64,000 bases of DNA. Origin: Paraburkholderia sp. PGU19. Its GTDB lineage: Bacteria; Pseudomonadota; Gammaproteobacteria; Burkholderiales; Burkholderiaceae. Below, in pieces: positions 57,310 to 64,000 of this stretch. The stretch covers positions 434,001 through 498,000 of the forward strand of contig NZ_AP023182.1 of the NCBI RefSeq assembly GCF_013426915.1, read 5' to 3'. Every line of letters starts with the position of its first letter. The first letter of the stretch is position 1. The notes beneath the pieces were generated by a model. The model was given only the letters and a program-made list of their open reading frames with translations, did no database searches and had not been told where the DNA came from. Both the position numbers and the translations under genes were made by a program.

Positions 57310-57850
57310 AGGTCTGACATCAGAACTTGCGGATTTGCCTTGGCATCGGGAAGGACGCTTTACCGCTGGCGTCGGGATGGGTGTCGACTCGGGGCTACCG
57401 GACTTTCGCGGTACGGTGGGATTCTGCGCGTACCCGGCCGTGAAGCTTGCCGGTTTGAGCTTCGAAGAGATTGCGTAGCCGTCGGCAATGTGGTGCATGC
57501 CCTTGCCTGACTGGGGCTTCTACGGTCACCGACTCGCGCTATACCGGAGCACCGAGCCCCATGCGGGCTTCGACATTCTGCACTTCTGGGCCGCGCGCAT
57601 GGAGAAGGGAGGCGTCTTTACCAGCAACGTGGACCGGCAGTTTCAGAAAGCAGCGAATCTGGACAGCTGTATCGCCGAGCGCTACGCGGGTTTGACGCGA
57701 AAACATTCTTGTGTTCTGGGTCTACAACTCGATTGAAGACCGGACAGAAACCCAGTTGCAAATCATGACGGGGTGGCTCGCGCGTGTTTCGACGCTCGTC
57801 TTTGTCGAGCTTCGTGCAGCACGCGCCATGCCGACTGTGTTCTCACGCGC
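57310..57850 (+). pseudogene. Sir2-family NAD-dependent deacetylase, degenerate
   Basis: Across frames: VGMGVDSGLPDFRGTVGFCA then YPAVKLAGLSFEEIA and a TAG (57476-57478), then WGFYGHRLALYRSTEPHAGF and VFTSNVDRQFQKAANL, and near the end LVFVELRAARAMPTV. These match, in order, the GAGxSxxSGIPDFRG loop, the helical cap, the TSNVDxQFQKAG motif and the C-terminal VEIGAGTAIPTV of sirtuins. The catalytic His and zinc Cys region is missing. Stops, frame changes and a deletion mark it as dead. Confidence 0.75.
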
Positions 57851-57896
57851 TCGGAGTAGTATGGTCACGTACGCCTAACCACCAGGAGGGGAGACG

Positions 57897-58139
57897 ATGA
57901 CTACCTGTCAGCAATGTGGTGGCCAAGGAAAAATCACGTGCGAAAAATGTGGCGGGACGGGGAAGGTGCAGATAACCGAAGTCGAGACTGTTTCAGACGT
58001 GTCTCACACGTCCAACACCATCACGTGCCCGAAATGTGACGGAGAGCGGTGGCAGCTCTGCCATCGGTGTTACGGCTCCGGAGACGTCCATGAAAACGAG
58101 ACCTCTGATGTTTTCGACCCCGAAGGCAGAGATACTTGA
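57897..58139 (+). CDS. Small DnaJ-type zinc-finger protein (80 aa)
   Basis: Four CxxCxGxG-like repeats: CQQCGGQG, CEKCGGTG, CPKCDGER and CHRCYGSG, arranged two and two as in the DnaJ Cys-rich domain, joined by an acidic/Thr linker. There is no J domain. A strong GGAGGGGAG precedes ATG 57897. Such stand-alone domains may be zinc-binding chaperone-like or redox proteins; the function here is unknown. Confidence 0.75.
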   Translation: MTTCQQCGGQGKITCEKCGGTGKVQITEVETVSDVSHTSNTITCPKCDGERWQLCHRCYGSGDVHENETSDVFDPEGRDT

Positions 58140-58347
58140 CTTCCTCGGAGAGCGCCCGGAAGACTCAATTGGCAATCGCAGTTGCGATAGAGGTGTTGTT
58201 GTGCGCGCCGCATAGCCCCGCGTTCTGGTAGCGCGTAAGGCGCCTTTACAACCGACCCGTCTATTGCACGCCGAACAGGGGGCAACCGCTTGACGGTGTT
58301 GGCCAGCCGAAGGCCAAACCGCGCAGGACACTGGGCCCACTGGCGCA

Positions 58348-58632
58348 TTAGTTTGGGTAACCGCGACTCCCAACTGGCTCGGCGCCAAGCATGCGCAGCA
58401 ATACTTTCCCGTCTACGGTCAGCGCCAGCGCGGCATCACCGTCTTCCGACATGATGACCTGGACCACCCCGGCTTCCTGTAGCGCAATGACGTCCGGCGT
58501 TTCAATGTCCGTCAAAACCGACGCGTTGCGCAGGCGAAAGAGCGTCGCGAGTTCGTGCGCGCTCAGCGTCACGGGGTGCCTTCTATGAGCACGATGCGGC
58601 GAAGAGCTGCCGTCATAGTCTTTTGCTTCCAT
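58348..58632 (-). CDS. Small hypothetical protein (94 aa)
   Basis: MEAKDYDGSSSPHRAHRRHP followed by VTLSAHELATLFRLRNASVL and AGVVQVIMSEDGDAALALTV. The second half resembles a short winged-helix-like or regulatory fold (EL..LFRL, D.AALALTVDGKVLLR). ATG 58632 is chosen because the upstream extension is not protein-like; the ribosome site is weak. Confidence 0.55.
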   Translation of the reverse strand: MEAKDYDGSSSPHRAHRRHPVTLSAHELATLFRLRNASVLTDIETPDVIALQEAGVVQVIMSEDGDAALALTVDGKVLLRMLGAEPVGSRGYPN

Positions 58633-59167
58633 GACCGTGTCATCCCCGCAAGTTGTGTTATGGAGTCCCAGCCCATCGGACGAGCGCTGATTCGGATAAT
58701 GAATTGTGACCAATCCAAGCGACGATAGGGGAAACCATGCGGTTTCCCGCGTAACTGCTTGTAAGTGCTGACGCGACCAGCGCCGGACGCGTCTACGAAT
58801 GACATTCTGCTTCGTTGCAGCCAACAGCACTGTCAGCGAGTGCACAAACTGTTGGTATATGTGTCCGGAACGCGATGACAAAAGCCCGCGCAGCGGTCGC
58901 GAATGTATCTTCAATACACCGAATCCCAGCTGGTCTCTCGAAGCGTCAAGCTCACGCTGAGACGAGCATCAGCTCGACGCCCACCGATTCGGTGCCGCTA
59001 TCGTCCTCGGCATCACCGCGCAGGCGACCGCCAGCTTTGCGGTCGGTGCATTAGCCGTGACGCTGCGAGGAGTGCGGTCATGTCGACAATGGCCGTCAAT
59101 TTTTCCTCGGAAACGCACCGGAAGCGGCGATAGACTGAGACATCCGCATCCGTCCCGGGAGCTGGGC
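58633..59167. other. Intergenic region, no gene recognised
   Basis: About 535 bases between divergent genes; no supported reading frame, RNA gene or clear hairpin. Confidence 0.35.
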
Positions 59168-59605
59168 ATGACCTCGCAAACCTGCCACCGCGTCGAACTC
59201 GCGCGTGAGCAACTGGAGATGGCCCTTGTCGCGTTCGTAGAGCGCCATCGCTTCGCCTCGGCCATTACCCTGGCCAGTGCGGCCGAACGTGTACTGGGCG
59301 AGGCGCTGCGGAACGCGGGTAAGCCGGTGGGCGTGGACTGGAAGTTCGATGCGGCCGACCTGGCGCACACGAAGCTGCACGGCCGGCCACTGGACCGCAA
59401 GACCTTCAATGACGCGGAGACCTGTGTAGCCAATGCACTGCGGCACTTCGATAGAACCAATGCGCCCGACTTCGAGGCCGACCTCGAAGAGGCCGCGTGC
59501 TGGATGCTGGTGCGGGCCTGCGAGAATGCGCACCGGCTCGGGCTGACCGTGCAGGGCGTCGACGCGTTCGACGACTGGTTCTATCAGCATACCGTCGGCG
59601 TCTGA
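59168..59605 (+). CDS. Conserved hypothetical protein (145 aa)
   Basis: MTSQTCHRVELAREQLEMAL then VAFVERHRFASAITLASAAE, followed by HTKLHGRPLDRKTFNDAETC and ACWMLVRACENAHRLGLTVQ. It is an alpha-helical soluble protein reminiscent of HEPN-like or abortive-infection-associated helical families in its helix pattern, but without a clear RxxxxH signature. A scrambled partial copy lies at 60.24-60.48 kb. The start is ATG 59168. Confidence 0.65.
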   Translation: MTSQTCHRVELAREQLEMALVAFVERHRFASAITLASAAERVLGEALRNAGKPVGVDWKFDAADLAHTKLHGRPLDRKTFNDAETCVANALRHFDRTNAPDFEADLEEAACWMLVRACENAHRLGLTVQGVDAFDDWFYQHTVGV

Positions 59606-59687
59606 GCACGGGGCGGCCCGAAGAACAACAACTTCGGAACGCTTACTTCGCGACTACGCGGCAGACGTTTCCTGACGGAGCGCATGA

Positions 59688-60185
59688 ATGATGAGGAAGC
59701 AGTTGACCGCCGCCGCAATCGCGACCTGCCTTGCGTTGGTAGCCGTCTGGGCCCAGGCTGGAACTGTCGATGTCGACTACAAAAATGCGACCTTCCGCAT
59801 CGACAACGAAGACGTGAAGTTGTCGAATGGCAAGCGAGCGGTACCGGCCGCGCCTGGCTCAGCGACGCAGCACGTGACGCGTGTGTTCGGCAAGCCCGTC
59901 GGTGGCCGGCTTGACTCGAAGCCTGCTGCCGCGATATTCCTGACGGACGAACCAGGCGGTAGCGGCATTTTCAATTATGTTGCGGTGGCATTCGGTGACT
60001 GCAGTATGACCAACGCTGTCCTCCTTGGCGACCGCCTCATGCCGCGTTCGATTGTGTTCCACGGCCGCTCCATCGTCGTCACCTATCTGGACCGAAAACC
60101 GGACGAACCCATGGCTGCCATACCCAAGGTGACGAAGAGCATGACGCTCGGCTTTGATTCCAAGACCTGCCGGCTCGCCGAATAA
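59688..60185 (+). CDS. Exported hypothetical protein (165 aa)
   Basis: Signal peptide MMRKQLTAAAIATCLALVAV...WAQAG, then a mature domain VDVDYKNATFRIDNEDVKLS and IFLTDEPGGSGIFNYVAVAF, with two Cys (GDCSM and KTCRL) that could form a disulfide. GGAG lies 7 bases before ATG 59688. Likely periplasmic; function unknown. Confidence 0.7.
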   Translation: MMRKQLTAAAIATCLALVAVWAQAGTVDVDYKNATFRIDNEDVKLSNGKRAVPAAPGSATQHVTRVFGKPVGGRLDSKPAAAIFLTDEPGGSGIFNYVAVAFGDCSMTNAVLLGDRLMPRSIVFHGRSIVVTYLDRKPDEPMAAIPKVTKSMTLGFDSKTCRLAE

Positions 60186-60237
60186 GAACACGGGACTGCG
60201 CGGCTCGCAGCGCGTGGCGAACCCAACAGGCTTTCGT

Positions 60238-60482
60238 GCAAGCCATCCCATCCGGGAGCGCTGACCGGTCCCATCGAGCTTCCAGTCCAGGCCCGCCAGC
60301 TTGCCGAAGCGCCTGGCCCAGTAACACGTTCGGCCACGGTGGCCAGGTTGACGGCCGAGGCGAAGCGGTGGCGCTCCAGGAACGCGTCGGGCGTCATCTC
60401 CAGCTGCTCAAGGGCCGACCTGGTACACACGAAGATGCACGGCCGGCAGCTGGACCGCAAAACCTTCAATGACGCGGAGAAC
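60238..60482. pseudogene. Scrambled partial copy of the gene at 59.17 kb
   Basis: The plus strand 60411-60481 encodes ADLVHTKMHGRQLDRKTFND and AE, nearly identical to ADLAHTKLHGRPLDRKTFND of the intact gene. The adjoining 60238-60410 encodes, on the minus strand, EQLEMTPDAFLERHRFASAV then NLATVAERV, matching its N-terminal part. The two halves are therefore joined in opposite orientations, a duplication followed by inversion. Confidence 0.65.
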
Positions 60483-60594
60483 ACGTGCGGGTGAGTCCGA
60501 TTATGTCAGGGCATGGGCAGGTTGTAGTTGCCAGTAAATGGACTAGGCTACCGGGACCAGGTCACCGACGAACAACACTACCAAGGACGTCGCC

Positions 60595-61593
60595 ATGCTT
60601 ACGCCTGAAAGGTATCGCACAGCTTTCCGCCACCTCGTTTTCGTCACACTCAGCATCCTCTTCGTCGCGCTCTCTGGACCTGCACACGCGCAGGTCGAGC
60701 GGATGGAGGTCATTCCATTCCAATCCACCACGCCGACCGACGCGGAATTTCTGGAGGGCCGACCCGGGAAGCCCGTCACCATCGCCGGTGAACTACGGCT
60801 ACCGAGCACGCGCACTGAGCGATTCCCGGTCGTTGTTCTGCTGCATGGCTCGGGCGGCATCTCAAGCTACGTGACGGACTGGGAGCAAGACCTGCTTGCG
60901 ATGGGCGTCGCCACCTTCACCATCGACAGCTTTACCGGTCGCGGCATCGTCAGCGTCAACAATGACCAGTCCAAGCTCGGACGCCTTGTACAAGTCGAAG
61001 ACGCATATCGTGCGCTGGAAATACTGCAGAAACACCCCCGAATCGCCCCCGAGAGCGTGATGCTCATGGGTTTCTCCCGGGGTGGTCACGCTGCTCTCTA
61101 CGCCAGTCTTAAGCGGTTCCGGGAGATGCATGGCCCGGCATCTGGCCAGGAGTTTGCCGCTTATGTGGCCTTCTACCCGTCTTGCAACATAGGGTATCTG
61201 CGGGATGATGACATCTCGGCCAAGCCGGTGCGGATATTCCACGGAAGTGCAGACGACTACGTTCCGGTTGCACCGTGCCGGGAATACGTCGGTCGGCTGC
61301 AGGCGACCGGCAAGGATATCAAGCTGACCGAATACCCCGGGGCATATCACGTCTTTGATGGCAAGGCGTTTGCGATGCCGCTGAAGCTGGCACAAGCGCA
61401 GACGACAAGGAACTGCAAATTGCAGGAAGCGTTGCACGGAGAAATCCTGAATGCGGCGACGAACAAACCCTTTACGTATCAGGACTCGTGTGTCGAGCTT
61501 GGTCCGACCATAGCCTATAACCCGGAGGCATCGGCGAAGGCGCGGGCGGCGGTCAAGGAAATCATGACCGCGAACGGTGCCAAGCCGAATTGA
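60595..61593 (+). CDS. Exported alpha/beta hydrolase (dienelactone hydrolase family)
   Basis: A 332-residue protein with a signal peptide (cleavage near AHAQ, residue 33). The hydrolase core has VVVLLHGSGGIS (oxyanion region), nucleophile Ser161 in MGFSRGGHAA, Asp220/221 in HGSADDYVP and His252 in YPGAYHVFDG. The C-terminal extension holds two Cys. Probably periplasmic, acting on an ester or lactone that is not identified. ATG 60595 lies upstream of the hydrophobic signal core. Confidence 0.85.
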   Translation: MLTPERYRTAFRHLVFVTLSILFVALSGPAHAQVERMEVIPFQSTTPTDAEFLEGRPGKPVTIAGELRLPSTRTERFPVVVLLHGSGGISSYVTDWEQDLLAMGVATFTIDSFTGRGIVSVNNDQSKLGRLVQVEDAYRALEILQKHPRIAPESVMLMGFSRGGHAALYASLKRFREMHGPASGQEFAAYVAFYPSCNIGYLRDDDISAKPVRIFHGSADDYVPVAPCREYVGRLQATGKDIKLTEYPGAYHVFDGKAFAMPLKLAQAQTTRNCKLQEALHGEILNAATNKPFTYQDSCVELGPTIAYNPEASAKARAAVKEIMTANGAKPN

Positions 61594-62000
61594 TAGTGAG
61601 CGCGCGTGCTCGTCGCGCAGCGTTCGAGCCGGTGTCAAGCTTCACCCACCTGGTCACGACCGGCGGTGGCCCGTGTTCACTCCGGGCTTGCGCAGTCCTT
61701 CTCCGTGCAACGGTTCGGACATTGCGCGCGACCGGTACCGCATTTCTCCTGTCGGCGCTCTGCGCCGCCTGCGCGACCCCACGCCCATCATCTGGCGCCA
61801 GGCTGTCCACGCGGGAATATTTCGGCACGGCGCAGGGCCATGACGTCACCGACACGGTCGAGTTAATCCACAACGCCCAGAATGCCCGATGCTTCGACAA
61901 ACTTGCCGCCCTTAGTGACCGAGCCGCTCGCCGCATAGCGCTCGAGAGCCCCTTCCTGTTCTCGAACCACATGCCCCACAAGACGTAGCCTCTGTAGGTC
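61594..62000. other. Region of unclear coding potential
   Basis: A plus-strand frame at 61590-61988 contains a possible lipoprotein-like stretch (AFLLSALCAAC) but a poor N-terminus. A minus-strand frame begins MESETYRGYVLWGMWFENRK, reminiscent of a small Burkholderia protein, and then decays. Neither is called as a gene. Confidence 0.35.
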
Positions 62001-62204
62001 TCACTTTCCATTCGCGCTTGTCCTCCGATGGACACCGCCCGCTGCCGGCCCGGAGCGCCGAGTGTCGATTCCGGCCATCTTCAGCGTTGCGTCAATCATT
62101 TTCAGCTCCTGGCCGAAGTCAAGCGCCCATTCTTCGCCGTCGCACCGCACGGTCATGCCGTCGTGCAACGAAATCAGATAGCGCGCCTTGTACAGGGCGT
62201 CCAC
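62001..62204 (-). CDS. Possible small hypothetical protein (67 aa)
   Basis: MDALYKARYLISLHDGMTVR then CDGEEWALDFGQELKMIDAT, ending in a Gly/Arg tail that looks like run-on. The first 50 residues look like a real small protein. No ribosome site is obvious. Confidence 0.4.
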   Translation of the reverse strand: MDALYKARYLISLHDGMTVRCDGEEWALDFGQELKMIDATLKMAGIDTRRSGPAAGGVHRRTSANGK

Positions 62205-62472
62205 AAGCCCTGATTCACGTTCGGCCTACCGGACCACCGTCCGCTTTCATAATGGAGAGTCCTTTTCAAACTTAGTTCGTCGGGCTGTGGCTCTAATTGC
62301 GAGATACGTGGTCCGACTCTCCAGAACTGGCTGAAAATGGGTCAGCGTTTCAACTAAAAACCCACGATACGGGCGCTCGTTCCATGATGCGGGTAATTCC
62401 GGGCTGCCTTAATGCAAACGGCAGATTAGGATGGGTTTTGAGACATGTGGCTAGAGGCCAACCTTTCCTTTG

Positions 62473-63261
62473 ATGCATATAAGCGTAATGAGCGACGAGC
62501 TAAGCGACGACAAGTCCAATTCGATACAGGTGATAGCCCGGGCAGCCAGGATTCTGAACGTCCTCAGTGTTGAACCCGGAGGTATGCGTCTGGCCGAGAT
62601 TTCGCGAATAGTCAATCTTCCCCGTTCGACGGTTCAACGTATCATCTCGGCGCTGAGCCAGGAAGAGCTTGTCCAGGCTGACCGCGGGGAAGGTGTGAGG
62701 CTCGGTCCTGCCTTAATGCGAATGATTGGGCGAGTCCATACCGACGTCGTGGCGATAACGAGACCTCACCTCGAACTTCTCTCCAAACAACTGCGAGAGA
62801 CTGTAGTTCTCTGCCGCGTTAGTGGCCGACGTCTCGCATATGTGCATGCTGTTGTCGCAGAACACGTTTTGAGAGTAACGCCCGGGGTTGGGGGCGACCT
62901 TCCACTTCACTGCACGAGTGGCGGCCGTGCGCTATTAGCGCTTCACACGGGCCTGGTTGACGAAGCTTTCCTCGGCGCAAGTTTGGAAAAGATGACAGAG
63001 GCCACGGTAACCGATATCGCCGAATTGAGACACATCGTGGCGGAAACCCGTGAAGCCGGATTCGGCTGGGAGTCGGAAGAATCTATTGTGGGCGTCTCGT
63101 CAATGGCGGTCGCAATCGATACCGTCCATGGGCAATATGCTGTCGCGGTCGTGGCGCCCACATCTCGAGCACTTCCTCTGAAGCACGAAATGGCTGAACG
63201 TTTGCTCAAGCTAAAGGCGGACTTGAGGGTCGAGTTAGGCGGCAGCGACCACGACAACTAG
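62473..63261 (+). CDS. IclR-family transcriptional regulator
   Basis: A 262-residue regulator. The N-terminal winged helix is SIQVIARAARILNVLSVEPG then GMRLAEISRIVNLPRSTVQR; the C-terminal GAF-like effector domain includes LPLHCTSGGRALLAL and GFGWESEESIVGVSSMAVAI. The start could be ATG 62473 or 62488; neither has a strong ribosome site. It is followed after 168 bases by an alcohol dehydrogenase gene, with palindromes in between, so it probably controls that gene. Confidence 0.85.
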   Translation: MHISVMSDELSDDKSNSIQVIARAARILNVLSVEPGGMRLAEISRIVNLPRSTVQRIISALSQEELVQADRGEGVRLGPALMRMIGRVHTDVVAITRPHLELLSKQLRETVVLCRVSGRRLAYVHAVVAEHVLRVTPGVGGDLPLHCTSGGRALLALHTGLVDEAFLGASLEKMTEATVTDIAELRHIVAETREAGFGWESEESIVGVSSMAVAIDTVHGQYAVAVVAPTSRALPLKHEMAERLLKLKADLRVELGGSDHDN

Positions 63262-63300
63262 TCTCGTCCGGCATGGGCAGATGAACGTCCAATGTCATCT

Positions 63301-63327
63301 CTAATATTAGTACAACTATTAGTTGTA
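63301..63327. promoter_or_regulatory. Two adjacent palindromes upstream of the alcohol dehydrogenase gene (predicted operator)
   Basis: CTAATATTAG (63301-63310) is directly followed by TACAACTA-T-TAGTTGTA (63311-63327), both perfect palindromes sharing CTA/TAG ends, in an AT-rich patch about 100 bases before the dehydrogenase start. IclR-type regulators bind such imperfect or perfect palindromes, and an IclR gene lies just upstream. Confidence 0.5.
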
Positions 63328-63429
63328 GGGGTTCGCTCGTTCCCGGCGAACGAGTGCTCGACATGTACCAGCATTTTCTCGATGCGGATGTCACCGATAC
63401 CAAACGCATCCAATTTATGGAGACTGACC

Positions 63430-63981
63430 ATGCAAACTGAAACCATGCACGCAATGCGACTACACGAGCCCGGAGGGAACTTTCGGCTCGACGAGATTGC
63501 AAGGCCACAAATCGAACGTACGACCGACGTGGTCGTGCAAGTGAAAGCGTCGGGAATTGTTCCGAACCTGCGTAATGTCATGCGCAGCTACGGCGACCGC
63601 GCCTACCTCACGGTGCCTGACTTGCCTGCAATCTACGGACTCGACACCGCTGGGGTCATCGTGGAGGTCGGCAGCGATGTCGCGGGATTTGCCGTGGGTG
63701 ACCGCGTTTATATCAACCCAGGCCGCTCGTGTGGTACGTGCCACGCTTGTCGAGTTGGAGACCGTATTAGCTGCCAGGCCTTCACATTTCAAGGGTACTT
63801 TGGTTTCGGACCACGCTCGAAGGAAATTTATCGGCGTTACCCATATGGCGGCCTGTGCCAGTACGCAACGGCTCCCGCTGACGGGTTGGTGAAGTTGCCG
63901 GAACAGGTCAGCTTCGAGCAGGCCGCGCGTTTCGGTTATCTAACGAAATGCGCGCATCTGCGAATGCATCAGCTGGAGTAG
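63430..63981 (+). CDS. Zinc-dependent alcohol dehydrogenase, early-stopped or 3'-frameshifted at the window edge
   Basis: Medium-chain dehydrogenase N-terminal (GroES-like) domain: MHAMRLHEPGGNFRLDEIARPQI, then PAIYGLDTAGVIVEVGSDVAGFAVGDRVYINPGRSCGTCHACRVGDRISC, with Cys residues of the structural zinc site in SCGTCHACRVGDRISC. The family runs to about 350 residues with a Rossmann domain starting after FGYL; here the frame departs from the family after FGYLT and ends at TAG 63979-63981, 183 residues in. A frameshift near 63940 is likely, but only 19 bases remain to judge. GGAG lies 8 bases before ATG 63430. Confidence 0.75.
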   Translation: MQTETMHAMRLHEPGGNFRLDEIARPQIERTTDVVVQVKASGIVPNLRNVMRSYGDRAYLTVPDLPAIYGLDTAGVIVEVGSDVAGFAVGDRVYINPGRSCGTCHACRVGDRISCQAFTFQGYFGFGPRSKEIYRRYPYGGLCQYATAPADGLVKLPEQVSFEQAARFGYLTKCAHLRMHQLE

Positions 63982-64000
63982 CTTGTTCGAGGCGACGGAC

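Noticed and set aside
61590..61988. Possible lipoprotein with AFLLSALCAAC
   Set aside because: The N-terminal 50 residues before the hydrophobic stretch do not fit a lipoprotein signal, and the opposite strand shows a decayed small-gene start; evidence is insufficient.

Overview
The window reads as part of a secondary replicon (megaplasmid or chromid) of a Burkholderiaceae bacterium, most likely Paraburkholderia or Caballeronia. This rests on high GC with Burkholderia-like codon use, a Rep_3-type initiator next to an iteron array and a parAB partition operon, and typical gene families (phasin, DUF3300/DUF2950 exported proteins, a phosphoketolase, a multidomain PTS protein). Genus and replicon type are inferences; no database search was possible.

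Layout. 1-7.6 kb: end of a flavoprotein gene, a NuoF-like NADH/Fe-S protein and a tautomerase with a C-terminal frameshift, then (minus strand) a glycogen-debranching enzyme, a glgP remnant and a phosphoketolase; a second, decayed tautomerase lies at 7.1-7.3 kb. 8-12.9 kb: a two-gene glucose PTS, a fused protein with two EIIA domains, HPr and enzyme I, followed by a PtsG-type EIICB. 13-21.8 kb: mostly minus-strand envelope genes (DUF2950, DUF3300, two other small exported proteins, a large Gly/Tyr-rich exported protein, a BON protein) and an amino-acid antiporter. 22.6-26 kb: permease, short-chain dehydrogenase and AraC regulator. 26.7-30.6 kb: a periplasmic binding protein translationally coupled to a hybrid histidine kinase.

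31-37.2 kb is the replication and partition core: rep on the minus strand, about fifteen 17-bp iterons in two orientations, parA and parB on the plus strand, a perfect palindrome that ends on the parA start codon, and three copies of a TGTCTAGA-S-TCTAGACA palindrome downstream of parB that may be the centromere. 37.3-47.6 kb is a decay zone: a tyrosine-recombinase pseudogene broken by an IS607-type element, a 0.53-kb inverted-repeat-bounded element, fragments of cydA, folC, an exported protein, an MFS carrier and a cupin, and a nitrilase-MFS pair in which both genes are disrupted. One intact SlpA-type isomerase lies among the fragments.

48-64 kb is accessory: an RclC-like membrane protein, small uncharacterised proteins, an SGNH hydrolase, a phasin, an atypical PII-like protein, two short-chain dehydrogenases, a Sir2 pseudogene, a small DnaJ-like zinc protein, exported proteins including a dienelactone-hydrolase-type enzyme, an IclR regulator and an alcohol dehydrogenase reading frame that stops early at the window edge. 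No tRNA, rRNA or CRISPR array was seen.
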